DNA of 64,000 nt, from the NCBI GenBank assembly GCA_003439945.1, contig QVRM01001794.1, positions 85,001 through 149,000 of the forward strand, given 5' to 3'. The notes under the pieces were generated by a model, which saw nothing but the letters and a program-made list of their open reading frames with translations, made no database searches and was not told the DNA's origin. Source of the DNA: Dermanyssus gallinae (Eukaryota > Arthropoda > Arachnida > Mesostigmata > Dermanyssidae). Of this stretch, positions 44,975 through 56,584 are shown in pieces; position 1 is the first letter of the stretch; each line of letters starts with the position of its first letter. A program made the position numbers and the translations under genes.

Positions 44975-46400
44975 AACAAGTGTCGAATTAGTTGCTGCGA
45001 CAAGTTAAAGCTGGAATAGTATCTCACAACAATTAATGAATAAATTAATTAATAAAGTGCCAAGTTTAATATAAAATCGCAGGGCGGTCAACTATTAGGA
45101 CATACGCAGGTTTATTTATATACATGACTTCACATTTAAATGTAACGATTGGAGAAATGGCAATTTGACTGACATGAACATACTTGGTTTGGGTCCGCAA
45201 CTTGTTTTAGATTTAGTAAATGGGTTCTACGGTGTTAAAGGGGAGAGCAATATTGAGATTCACAAACGCGACCGTAGGTTGTTGTTGAGTTAGAGCTCGT
45301 GTGATGTGGTTTGCGGTATTGACTCTAACAGGGCGTCTGAATGTCGGAACTCTCAGTTAGCCCTCATATCGCTGAAACCTGAGTAGGTTTAATTGAAAAT
45401 ATTATTTACAATCTAGAGGTAGTGTGTGTTTAATCGCCTCATGAGCGAACACGGCTAATGTGCTAGTTGATCGCGTTTGAATAGTCCGTTTCTGCCTTAC
45501 AATGGCGACACGACGAGGCTGACCAGTAATGGCTTGCACAGCAATGTTCTAGATCACTGGTAGCAGGTGTAGGGCTACTGAGAAGGTTAACCTTCAGAGA
45601 GTGATTCCATAAATGAAAATATATTTCAAGAGTGCCCTGTACATAAGAACAAGAACAACAAAATATATTTGCTCTTCTCAGACGGGCCACGGGGCGACTC
45701 CACAACAGCATAGCAGACCCTGACGCTCGACCAAACGTGCCTGTCCCAGTTTATCCTCTCACAAAGCGCGATACCGAGGTTTCTTAAATCTCGACTGAAA
45801 GGAATATGTATGCTGCTTACCTGGAACGTATATTACCTGTGGCCAGTTTCAGCCTCGATGCAATACGACGAGTTTCGTCTCTGTCGGACTTTCGACAAGG
45901 CCAAGCTGTTCAAAATATGACACTACAGTTTATATTCTTGATTTTGTATGTCCCAAGTAAATTTGTCATTTTTAACGCTCAGCGGGCGAGATGCGAAACA
46001 GCAGATTTGTATCATCTCCATATACGTAGGTAGACACTTTACTTGTCTTTAAATGAAGCGCAAAACCAATTTAATGTAAATTATGAAAATAAAGGAGCTA
46101 AGAATCTACCCCTGGGGAGTCTTCAATCAAGATCATTCCAGGTGTGGAACTAAAACCATCTCACCAACGCAACTAGTGCGATTACCCTGTTGATAACTGT
46201 TGATCGTTGATCTAATTCTTGGCTGAATCGGGATATCTCCAACTGAAGTTAGCCTTAGCAACGTTGCGCTATCCTCAGCCTCCTTTCTTGGCGACAACAA
46301 CTAGTTCACCGACGTCTAGCGACACGGCGCAGATAGCAGTAAAATGTATCTCTAGCAAATTATTAACCGCAACAAAAATATTCGTTTCATATCGCTGATG
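44975..46400. other. Anonymous stretch
   Basis: No gene recognised; AT-rich, short frames only. Confidence 0.4.
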
Positions 46401-46401
46401 T

Positions 46402-46416
46402 GTTGTAACTTTTTAT
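46402..46416. repeat. Target site duplication, left copy
   Basis: GTTGTAACTTTTTAT, repeated at 48816-48830 on the other side of the retrotransposon. Confidence 0.85.
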
Positions 46417-46491
46417 TATTATTTATTTATTAACACCCGGGCTGGGTAAGTGTGTTTATGTTACATCACAGTTTTCCACACAACAATCGAT

Positions 46492-48165
46492 CTAGCGTTT
46501 TGCCAGTTCTGCTATGGACCGAACCGCCGGACAAACCGCGGCGTGGTATTTATCACATTTACTCCAGCATTCTTTGCATCGACATTCGTCTTGTGGTTCA
46601 TGGAAGCCCTCCTTGTTGCATAGAACATAATGAAATCCGTGGGCTGCAAATGCCGTTGTTAAATGGCGATCTTTCACCCCGCTAGCCCTCCACCCAGTGC
46701 TTCTCATTGCTGCTGTCCCATAAATTCCTATGTCTACCTCGCTAATTTTGGTTTGCCAATTTCGCATATAAACCTCAAAGGCGCACGTCTTCTTCAGATT
46801 CCATCGTTTTTGTAGCTCCTCTGTCAGCAGTGGGCCACCTTCCAACACGTGAACCACCCTATTTCTGCATGTATTTGAAAGCGCAAAAACCCTCTTTAGA
46901 AAGAAAAACCTTACCCCATAGATTAAACGCAATTCGTCTACTCCCACCTTATCCCATATTAGTGAAATGCCATATGTGGCGATAAGCGCTATCTGTATCC
47001 CAAAAAGGGCTACTGCTGCATCGACCGAGAGCTTATGTGGACATTTAATTGCCGCGGCTGCGATAGTGGCCTTCCTAACCCTCTCCCGAATGTGTGATCG
47101 AAAACTACTGCCCCTTGTTGTCAAGGTGAGCCCTAGGTATTTGAATTTATTTACAAATTTTAATTCCTTTCCCCTGATTTGAAGTACGTCATCCCTGGCC
47201 AGACGGCCGCCCCTTCGGAATTTCATGGCTACTGTCTTTTCCCAATTAACCTTTAAGACCATTTGATCCATGAATGTAACTAGCCGATCCATTGCTTGCT
47301 TCACTCTGAAAAGGCTACAACTAAAGATTACTACATCATCTGCGTACATTAAAATCTTGGCCCACTCTCGAGTCCAGCCCGTCCTTATCCGTTCGGGGAG
47401 CCCACCCAGAAGAACGGAAAACAGTAGTGGACTCAGTCCATCGCCCTGCGCGACACCTGTGGTTTGAATTACCTCCCCCGCAATGCCAACCCCGTTGTCA
47501 ATCAGCACCGTGTTTTGTTTTAAGATGCTGACGAGCAACCTCAGCATTGCTCCCGGCACTCCAATTTTAGCTAGCTCTTTAACTATTTTATCCCTTGGCG
47601 CTATGTCAAACGCCGCCTTTAAATCTACGAACATAGCATATAGGCAATCCTTCGGCCTGGACAGAGTATCCCAGATTGCTCCGAGCAGCCCTTCAATTGC
47701 TGAGTGAGTTGACCTTCCCTTCCTAAATCCATGCTGTTCCTCTGGTATTACCCCCCTTTCCTCTAAGAAAGACTCCAATCTCCTAGCTATTATTCCTGAA
47801 AATATTTTGTATGGGCAGCTCTTTATTGCTATTCCCCTCCAAGCCTCTGGTTCCGTTTCTATACCCTTTCCTTTGGGAATGACAATTAATGTCGCTTCCC
47901 TCCAGGCCTGTGGAATTTCCCCAGTGTTTAAGCATTCATTGAATAGAGCTTGCCAGCATGGCGCGAAAACTAAGGTATCTTTCATGTGTTCATTCCTTAT
48001 CAAATCATTTCTGTGCGTCTTCCCCCGTGGTGCTCTGTCGATTGTTTCCATTACTTCCCTAAGAGTGATTGCCCTCACTATCCAAATTCTAGCTTCCTCT
48101 GTCGTTTGATCCCAGGGGCCTTCATATTTTACCACCGTTTTCGGGGTTGTATCCGACCCGGCCAA
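46492..48165 (-). pseudogene. Reverse transcriptase part of ORF2
   Basis: An uninterrupted frame of 557 codons. Motifs: IPKGKG and WRGIAIKS, EEQHGFRKGRSTHSAIEG, FVDLKAAFD (about residue 179), GVAQGDGLSPLLFSVLL, YADDVVIF (YADD at 47346-47335, residue 274), VNWEKTVAMKFRRGGRL, FKYLGLTL, a post-RT region with IATYGISLIW, and a C-terminal zinc region with LCNKEGFHEPQDECRCKECW and SKC. All catalytic aspartates are kept. The APRGKTHRNDLIRNEH segment shows NKAPGPDG has decayed. It is separated from the endonuclease frame (48779-48264) by a frameshift of about 100 bp, so the copy is not functional although the RT itself reads through. Confidence 0.92.
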
Positions 48166-48263
48166 GATCCTCCTAAAATGTTCGACTAGCCTGCCCGTCT
48201 CTACTGAACATTGCCTCCTCCCCTTTCGCCTCAGCCATGTATATTGCCGTACTTCGGCCTCCC

Positions 48264-48815
48264 TTATTGCTGCCCATTCTTTCTTTCCCAGTACCTTTGC
48301 TTTTCTTCTTTGTAAGATGCCTTAACCAACCGTTTAACCAACGAGGCCAACGGCCGCATAACCGGAACGATTTTTACGTATTCCCGCGTCAACCTATTGG
48401 CCTGCTTGGCCATCCTACGCCGCTCACTAAACCAAGGTCTTTCGCTTCTCTTCTGCACCGGTAGTATCGCAGAATTTAATAATCCTACAAGGCTGCGTTC
48501 GTAGCAATCTATGTGTATCTCATGTGGCACCGGAAATACTTTGTTAAGCCCCTGTAATAGAGTATTACCGTTAAGCCTTCTTCCTGAGCTTTCCCCCCTT
48601 CCCCGTTCTTGATCAGTCCCCTTAATTTTCACCCAGATGCCCATCGGTATATGCTTTCTAAGTCCCGCCCCTTCCTGTAATGGATTGTTTCCCCCTGCAA
48701 ACGTTATGTCCCTTCTATCCATATCTGTTGCAAATAGGTCAATGACTGACGAACCAGAGTGGCATTCATATGTAAACACATTCGCGCTGTTGACTACCCA
48801 GCAGCCGACTAAAAA
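48264..48815 (-). pseudogene. Endonuclease C-terminus of ORF2
   Basis: The frame starts at the truncation point with CWVVNSANVFTYECHSGSSV and IDLFATDMDRRDITFAG. This matches FWVANDPSLSTFQGATGKST and IDLFATNMPQR in the sister copy at 59905-62362. The S..IDLFAT block is a conserved motif of the apurinic-like endonuclease. A basic linker follows (RRMAKQANRLTREYVKIV). The GDxN catalytic part upstream is missing because of the truncation. The frame is broken from the RT frame near 48165-48264. Confidence 0.85.
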
Positions 48816-48830
48816 GTTGTAACTTTTTAT
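48816..48830. repeat. Target site duplication, right copy
   Basis: GTTGTAACTTTTTAT, identical to 46402-46416. Confidence 0.85.
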
Positions 48831-49340
48831 GTTGCTTTCTTACATTCTTATCACTCTGCCGCCTCCCGCAACAAGGGAAAGTCCAACCATCTGTGTTTTT
48901 CCTTTAAACGTTTCTCTTTAAGTTCAACTTGGTTGTCAGTCAAGAGGATGGAAGTTCCTGCGCCGCCGTCACCTCGCTTCCGAGCAGTAGACCATCTGCA
49001 GTTGTCTGCACTGCGGCCCCGGTTTCCGCGGTTTGCCTTTTAAGGGTGCATTACTGATGCCAGCAGTACTCGGGGATTCTGGGAATGTTGTTCGCATTGT
49101 TCTGCTCTCTAACGGCATTCTCGTGTTCAATGGCGGCTGGTGGCTGGTTAACAGCCGCAGCAGCGTTGCCGCGGTATCTCCTCCATCAGCCGTGCTCGTT
49201 GCTCCTGGTGCTTCCTCCTAACCTTGTTTCCACTCGTTGACACTTCTGCTGTTGCATCAGGACTCGACCGGTCTCGACTTTTTCTGTTTGGTTTAGAAGG
49301 TCTCGGGAAAATGCATCATGTACTCACGGTGCTTGCGACC
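48831..49340. other. Anonymous stretch
   Basis: No motif recognised. It adjoins the second R2-like copy and may contain its most decayed C-terminal part. Confidence 0.35.
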
Positions 49341-49344
49341 CGTG

Positions 49345-49850
49345 ATGTCCCAGTTTATTCATAGATGAGCACATTTACAGTAATGAGGGTTTACTAGGCT
49401 TTCTTCCGGCCGCAGGCCTACTGCCATGCGAGTCATCTCGTCATCGAGATGTGTACCCATAGGAACATTGGACAGCCCGTGTAACCAAAATCGCAATTTC
49501 GCAAGTATGGCGTTTAGGCGAGTTCTGATCATGTCTCGGGCACATTAGTCAGGTTAAGATAGCACGTTGTCAGGCCTACCTCCGCACCGGGCTACAAGGT
49601 TTGTCTTACTGCGGGTCAAGCGATTTTTAAACTGATTGACACCCGCTGTACCTAGCATTGGGGAGGTAATGGCAGGACCAAGATCCAAAGGCCTCCTCTG
49701 GAGTCGGACAGCACGTTTGTTGCCGCGCGCCTCCTTGCCGAGGTGGCAAAGCGGGTACTCAGGGCTGAACGATGCCAATTTGTTGAGCGTTTGCGAGTCT
49801 TTAGTTCGATTAGATCGTCAACTCTCTGAAGAACCGTAGGACAGTTCAAG
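49345..49850 (-). pseudogene. R2-like retroelement, second copy
   Basis: Minus strand reads LGTAGVNQFKNRLTRSKTNL, RCGGRPDNVLS (about 49645-49555), matching LDTAGVGQFKNRLAYLQKNL and WCGGKPENVLS of the copy at 12545. In another phase it reads RTRLNAILAKLRFWLHGLSN, VPMGTHLDDEMTRMAVGLRP and HYCKCAHL (about 49535-49365), matching the RLNAV...WFHALPSAPIG...AVGLRL...CQCG segment. The similarity stops just after the first knuckle cysteines, so the nuclease domain is absent or unrecognisable. Upstream sequence to 49850 adds about 60 codons of the linker not visible in the first copy. Confidence 0.7.
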
Positions 49851-49859
49851 AGCTCGTAT

Positions 49860-51005
49860 ACTTCTGTGAAACAGGTATGCGAGCCTCGCTCGTACGCGCC
49901 AACAGAAATGCTGAATCATGAGTTTCGGCTTTCATGAGTTCACTCTTAATGAGGAAGCTGTTAGCACCGCTTCTGTCATACGCTACCTACGTATTTTAAT
50001 ATTTAAGATGCCCAAATACGGCAATCACGTAACTGACTTAAACGCTCGCGCTTCATGACAAGCGAACTAGGTCATGCGCACAATTGTTTTAAAGAACCAA
50101 AAATGTAGATAATATTTTACAAACAATATGCTATATCTATGATGCGTCTTCAGTTTGCAACACCAATTTAAAGAAAAGCAGAAACCCAATATATAGAATG
50201 CACCAATGTTTTATACGTCGAGTGGTAAACCGAGGTTGCGGAATGGCATTCATCGATGTAGTCTGTGACAATATTCGGGAGACGCTCGACACAAACGATG
50301 GCAATATGTTCAACAAACTAGTTTTGAACGACTAGCATTACAACAAATTTGACCGTAAAGTAAAAGCCATAAATAGCCATAGGGGGCAGCAAATGTCTGC
50401 TGTAGTGCAAAGCAGAAGTCACGCAAAATGACGAAAACGTGCAGTGGCCCACACCTAATACAAAAAACTCCCCGTTATGCCAATTAAAGTGCATGCTTAA
50501 TAATAATAATAATAATAATTATACCACGAAATACTATGATGTTAGATGATCGGTCTTAGCTTTGGGGTAGCAATCTACTACTTGTTTAGCTTTCGCTGCG
50601 TGCTCCTGCTTGCGACAATAAACTGTCTGCCGACAACTTCATTTGCATCGTGAGCCGCTGAGCTCACAGCGTCTCCATAGTATTCTCCAGCTTTATACCT
50701 TCATTCATAACAAACTGATTGGCTAAACTTTAGCTTTCAAGGCAGACGGCTTTAGCTAGAAGAGCCTGGTTATCACAGTGGCCCACAGCGGATCGTATCG
50801 GTATCAGGACTACCAGCATATAACTAACTAACAGAGTCACGTCTACTGCGCCACGACAGTGTCTCTATCGTTGTGTCGGAACTGATGGTTCAGACAATCA
50901 GCGTTCGCGATAAAAATGAGCATGTCAATTGCCAGGTAACGATGACACAAATCAGCCTGTGTGTATTGTGTGTATTCAAGTGCAAGAAGCTCTAGGTTAC
51001 TGCGA
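49860..51005. other. Anonymous stretch
   Basis: No gene recognised; a (TAA)n run lies at about 50500-50520. Confidence 0.4.
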
Positions 51006-51008
51006 CCT

Positions 51009-51012
51009 TATA

Positions 51013-51076
<64 letters not shown>

Positions 51077-51139
51077 TATATATATTTATATGTATATTTA
51101 TATGTATATATAAATATATATATACATATATATATACAC
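51009..51139. repeat. (TA)n-rich microsatellite, interrupted
   Basis: About 130 bp of TA with GTA, ATTTA and CA interruptions. Confidence 0.95.
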
Positions 51140-51149
51140 ACATATCTCC

Positions 51150-52260
51150 CCAGATCAATTCAAATTGTGATAAGAATGAGGTAGGCGTATAAAGGAGGCG
51201 AAGACTCCGTGGGATAGTGTAGGAGGCGGCGCTCCTTAACTCAAAACTGCGCACAACTAAGAGGGAGAAGTCCGTTCGGGTCTTGCGTGTGTCATATAGT
51301 CGACTTGCTCGATTTAAGGAGGAAGTCTGCAAATGGAAGAAGACGGTGGCGGCAAAAGACTAGATGGAAAATGAACGAAAAAAGAAAAGCCTCGAAGGCG
51401 AACAGTATAAATATGCGCTGCTGGCCGAGCATCGGGAGAGAAAAACAGGTGGTAAACGAAAGAGAGCAGAGCGGAAGTTGGCGGCCTGGGTGTCCATTCA
51501 CAAACGTTTCAAACTGATCGCCGAACATCGACACCCTCCTACACGTCAAATACGTAGCTCTCTCTATACGATGCGTATGAACGGCACACAGCTCGATCGT
51601 AGACGCTCGGCAAATTGGCCGGCAGCCGCGGATCAGCTCATTAGGCTGGCTTGGCGTAGAGCTGTACGTCCGCCGCTCTCGGACGGGGAGTAGTGGAGAA
51701 GGTGGAATTGGGAGTAGCGGGTGGGACACAGCGTCGTCGTCGTCGTCGTTGTTGTCGTCGTTGTCGTCGTCGTTGTTGTCGTTTGATTCCTAGTAGGAGC
51801 AATTGGCACAGCAGATTGAGCCAAATATTTGCGCCTCCGACACTGTTTGATCACAATCAGACGACACACAGGTGCTGCCGATATGTATAGCCGACATACT
51901 GTTCGTCATCAGAGAGGCTTCGTTAACTAGTACGCCGTCTCCTCGTCACGAACCCTCTTTACGATCTCAATGAGCTGGTAGACTTCACAGTCTACACATC
52001 TCAGCTGTGACTTTTGATACCAGGCGAAGAACGAGGAAGAATGATGATGATGATGAGGTTCAGTATATAAAGCCAGCTAAAGTTAACCGAAAGATGGACG
52101 TCGATGAGCTCTGTCATAATCTCGCTGCCCAGATAGAAGAAGCCCAGAGAATCATTAAAGCACAATCAGCATTCGCAGTCCAACTCACGCAATACACTTG
52201 AGGCATCATCCGCCATGGTTCGGCGCTGAATTCAGGGTTACCAAACAGAAGCGTAAGTCA
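51150..52260 (+). other. Possible exon-bearing stretch, unproven
   Basis: A region of higher GC with two plus-strand frames in codon-like composition. One, 51364-51693 (109 codons), is rich in Lys, Arg and Glu. The other, 52007-52201, is NDDDDEVQYIKPAKVNRK followed by an amphipathic helix-like MDVDELCHNLAAQIEEAQRI. A GTAAGT splice donor-like site follows at about 52253. A GTC/GTT trinucleotide tract (51725-51785) lies between them. I recognise no family. This is the best candidate in the window for host coding sequence, but the evidence is weak. Confidence 0.2.
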
Positions 52261-53375
52261 GTTTTGAATGTATTGTCATTCATCATAACTTTAACCTTAC
52301 AGTTTAATCTGCAGATCTTACATATGGCTGTATTGAGATGGAATGTGTCGCGCCAGAGTCGAATGCAAACTCCTATGCTAGAGTCGCTGCCCATATTTGC
52401 CATTCCGTCTCGTCGACAAAGAGGGAACCTTTTATCAAAGAGAGATTGTTGTGGTTCAGTGACTATATTTAATTAAATTGAGATACTCAGATGTATAACC
52501 AACCTATGTGGTATTCATTGAAAAACGAAAAAGGTTAAATAGATCCATATACCGCCTTCTAAAAACGTTATAAGAGAAATTCGATGTTCTAGAAAAGATG
52601 CCTAGACTCATGAAGGACATCCTAAAAGCAAACAATATCGAAATCCATAATATATATATATATATATATATAATTGGATGACTTGCAAAAATAGATCTAG
52701 CATCTGAACGTATTAAAATAAAGGTTGCTCTAACTTACCACTATGGGAGGAAATCTTTTCGAAATTTTAGACTGCTGGAAATTTAGAAGAGACGGACGGG
52801 GTAAAGACCTATCTGACACTTACCTGGAGATAGCTATGAAGTTATCCCGTTATGTCTCAGCTATAATTTCATTTCTAAAACGTACACCGATTGCCCAGCA
52901 TTTAAAAGCAAACCGCAAAAAGGCTGTTCAAAGAAGCTGATTGGCTCTATATAGAGTGATGGGGCATGGCTCCCATCATCTATATTTGTATAAACTTCGT
53001 CCTCAATTGCAGCGGGTGTAAATTTAAAGTTCGACGTTAACAATTTAATGTAATCAAATGCTATCAGAGTAAGATGAATGTTGGATTGATAAAGGAACTT
53101 CCATAAGATGCCAACGAACGCCTACCATGATAATTAGTTTTAGCTAGGTTCAACTCCTTCCAATCGTGTGCATACCTGATTTTATTGATATTCAAATTTG
53201 AACTGCATAGCCTAACAAATCGTTTTGATAAAATGTGTTTTGCGCCCAAGACAGACTAGCCTTAGCGCGGCGTATGGAAAATTGAAAAAGGGTTTCTTGC
53301 CATTCTTACGTAGGCCCCGAGAAGTGAAAGTTTTCAAAATGTAATCACGTTAAATCAATTCTTTTATATTCCTCA
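52261..53375. other. Anonymous AT-rich stretch
   Basis: No supported gene; (TA)n at 52650-52672. Confidence 0.4.
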
Positions 53376-53379
53376 ATTC

Positions 53380-53660
53380 CATGTCGTGTTTGCCGCTTGG
53401 GGAGGTCCGACTGAAGAAACACGAAAAACTGATTAAGGCAGTACAGACTAGATTGTTGAAGCGCGTGTACTAAAGATGTTTTTGGCACAAGGTAAATACC
53501 CTCCGTCCCTTGACTACCGGTTTTGCAGAAATGCCACTCGACTGTTCTATGCCACTCAAGTTAGCGGACTTATTGGAATGCTACTCCTTTGCTAGAGTGC
53601 TAGTTAACTTAAAACATCAACACTTAATCCTAAAGCGGTGGCTCGTTCGGAGCTGATCAG
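53380..53660 (+). pseudogene. Possible non-LTR ORF2 C-terminal relic
   Basis: One plus frame reads EVRLKKHEKLIKAVQTRLLK and RVY, a stop, CFWHKVNTLRP, TGFAEMPLDCSMPLKLADLL and ECYSFARVLVN. The order resembles the segment after the RT domain of non-LTR elements (LEKVQTRFLKRVLG..., then ELG..PL). No RT motif is visible upstream, so this remains tentative. Confidence 0.35.
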
Positions 53661-54526
53661 CAGCATCTGGTTGCCAGGTGGGTACGTGCAAGTTCAACTC
53701 TCCGCAGCCTTTTTGACTGAGGAGCGTGCGCCTTTATAGAACACCTGTGCCACTATAAATCATTATACACATGTCCCTTAAGGTAGGTTTACAGTTATGT
53801 TATGCTATATTCAGCATAAGCTATAAACTCCGCGATGCTCTCTTTTAAACCTTTTGAAGTATTGGACCTTTACTAGAGCGTTGATTCGGCTAAATGGATC
53901 GACTTGGCAGGTCGAACCTTTGAGGTTATTCTAAATGTGTCGGTATATATTGGCGGCGATTTCAACGCCTAAACTAACTGTGGATGAAGTGACAAGAAAG
54001 AAAATGTTTGTTTTGCTTAATATGGCTAGTGGGGCGTCGTATTCAAAAATGCAGTTGCACGTATCCTATAATGGCTAGGAATGGATAGCTAGGAAGCGTC
54101 TGCCCGTTTAAGCTGAGATAGATAGTTTCAGTTTTACGTTAAATTTTAAATGCATTTGCTTCAAAAACTTAACTTCATTCGGCTAGTGAAGCGCTAAGTC
54201 AACTTGATCTAGAAAAACATATGGATGTCTGATGTGAACGCACAGAAAATTCACAAAGGGAGCTAATACCTGGAGAATGAAGTTAGGAAACGGAGAACGA
54301 AGCCCTGTACTCCAACACGCGCTACCGATCCCTGATGCGACCTCTACAACTGGCTAAAGCAGAACTAAGCTCTCAGCGGAAGGCCAGTCGCAGGGGCAAG
54401 CCACGTGTATTATAGAAAAAGTCTGTGTAAAACTTTGCCATGATCACAAAAAGCTGTGTGAGAGCTCTACGAAGGTCTAAACCTCTCTTAGCGGAAATTA
54501 GTTTCGAGTTGTCGGGCTACATTGGC

Positions 54527-54568
<42 letters not shown>

Positions 54569-56500
54569 TAAAATGAACAGTGATTTCCCCCCACCTCCCA
54601 CAGGCTCAGAGTTCAGCCAAGTATAGTGCGAGAAATTTTACACCTGCAAAATTGTCCGCTGTCTCTTGATATATATATATATATATCTGTGAGCACTGGA
54701 CCCGCTATGATAAGAATGTTTGATCTCTAAGCAGCATTCTAGCGCGAGAATGGTCAGCACCGAAGTGAGAGAGGGCACCGTTCCGTTGAAGTAACGCTGC
54801 TGCGAACGCCACCGTTACAACTTATTGGGACTAATCGAATCTGACCGACCCAACCGGCGAACGTGTCTCTATAGGGGGGCAGTGGCGACCATGTTTATAC
54901 GAATGAGTCTGTGCGTAGCAGCGTCATTCGGGATGCCTGTGACGACGGCGACGGCGTAACTTACGTGCGGTATCCCGTATACACTCACGGTCATACATAT
55001 GCGTGTCGCATTCGTCATGATGCACGCAAGGCTGCTAGCCTGGTGCCCATGCCTTGACCGGGACATCAAAGCGTATTCATCGAGAGTTGTTGCTGCTGCT
55101 GTGGTGTGAATTGTTACTTGACACATACGCCATGGACGCTAGACCACAATGTGCGCGCGTCTTATGGATACCATTCTGTTTTCGGGGACAGCGCCAGCAA
55201 AGTTGATGTTCTTTATGGATTAATTAGTATTCGTGTATCAACGAGTTATTAACTAACTAACTAGCGAGCGAGCGAAGGCTGGCGGATGGGCTGCGGTTGT
55301 GTAACAACATTGACTGCTATACTAAACTCGTTCTGCTCGACTTTCGTGTTAGTCAATGTGATAATAAAAAGCTTCCAGCTTAGTTATTGGGTCACAAATT
55401 TCTCTCGATTAGTGAGCTCCACTCATTCAGCGGATTGTCGCAGAGGCAAACGTTTGTTATCAAGAAGGATTTGCTACCGTTAACGTGATCGAGTGACTCT
55501 ATACCGAACGAATATCGATTCAACAGCGCTGTTTTTTTGTGAATGAAAAAAACCCACGTAATACAGAGACTTACGTAAATAAATTGCCTAAACACCTTTT
55601 TTTAGGCTTTCTAAAAGCACAAAGTGCACAATCTTGAGAAGGTTAATTACCGCCAATGTTTTGCAATTTTTTTGGTGTAGAGGAGTAACTAGAAAATGAA
55701 GAATGAATAGAAGACAAGGACAAACGTGCCACGCTATGAGCTTCTGCAGAATAAAGAAACAGTTGTTTAAGAAGAGTATTGCCCGCGACTTCATAGGCTG
55801 AAGCTCACGATTGTCGGATAGCATTCTAAACTGCTCATTCGTTGATGAGTTGTATACCAGTAAACCACTTTGAAGGGAAATAAGAGCCATCTTGGTGCAG
55901 TTTTTGCATTAAAAATAAAAGAAACGCCTAAAAGGAATGGAAGGAAGATTTTTTTTTCAATTGATAGAACGTTTAACGAACAACGTTATAAAAGTGACTA
56001 TCGTGACTGACAATGCGCCACACAGATATTTTTGAATTTGCGTTCAAAATTGTTACTAAACTTTCTTACTGACACAAGATTACTCGCATTACTGACAGAT
56101 TTCTGTCATCGATGGCAAGAGAAACGAAATTGAACTTATTAGTTTCCCGGGCGAAAGTACAGTGTGTTTTATTTTGCTATCGGTAATATAGCTATGCCAC
56201 TAACTAAGGTAATAGTAGGATCGTCTAATTCAAACATGGATAACAATCTCGGTTACATCAGCTAGATCAGTCTGGAGAAGGATACGAATTGAATGAGGGT
56301 GTTATGATAATCAAACAGAACATTATGTCATAGATAGAAACACCCTAAACTCTGCGGAATGCATGCCTACTATATTGCCTTTGCCCAAAAAACAACACTA
56401 AATTGAGATTAATTGTAATTATGCCTCGAAACTAAGTTGTCTTTTCTCTGTACACGTATAGTTGCTGTTTTTGTTTTGAGGAGCAGATCCAACATAGACC
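53661..56500. other. Anonymous stretch
   Basis: No gene recognised. (TA)n tracts lie at 54530-54565 and 54668-54686. A minus frame of 100 codons at 55588-55890 is hydrophobic without a known signature. Confidence 0.4.
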
Positions 56501-56584
56501 GGGAAGGTGCTAACTAAGGTGAAATCGCGGGAAGGTACTAACTAAGGTGAAATCGCGGGAAGGTACTAACTAAGGTGAAAATCC
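56501..56584. repeat. 28-bp tandem repeat, three units
   Basis: Units at 56501-56528, 56529-56556 and 56557-56584 begin GGGAAGGTACTAACTAAGGT and end GAAATCGC; near identical, with single changes in the first and last. Confidence 0.92.

Larger units (their letters stand above)
46417..48815 (-). mobile_element. APE-type non-LTR retrotransposon, 5' truncated
   Basis: A 2.4-kb minus-strand insertion delimited by 15-bp direct repeats. Its 3' end reads CCCAGCCCGGGTGTTAATAA and continues as AATAAATAATA, a simple tail. The 3' terminus resembles that of the element at 59905-62650 (CCCAACCTGGTGTGTAAATA), so both belong to one family. The 5' end is truncated within the endonuclease domain. Confidence 0.9.

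Noticed and set aside
46967..48189. Plus-strand frames under the minus-strand RT
   Set aside because: They are antisense shadows of the RT frame, which carries the full set of RT motifs.
50535..50835. Second LTR candidate beginning TGTTAGATGATC and ending near TAACTAACA
   Set aside because: An AATAAA lies inside, but the ends are weak and no target duplication is seen.
53064..53249. YAHD on the minus strand as a decayed YADD
   Set aside because: No other RT motif lies around it on that strand, and the nearby C-terminal-like relic is on the opposite strand.
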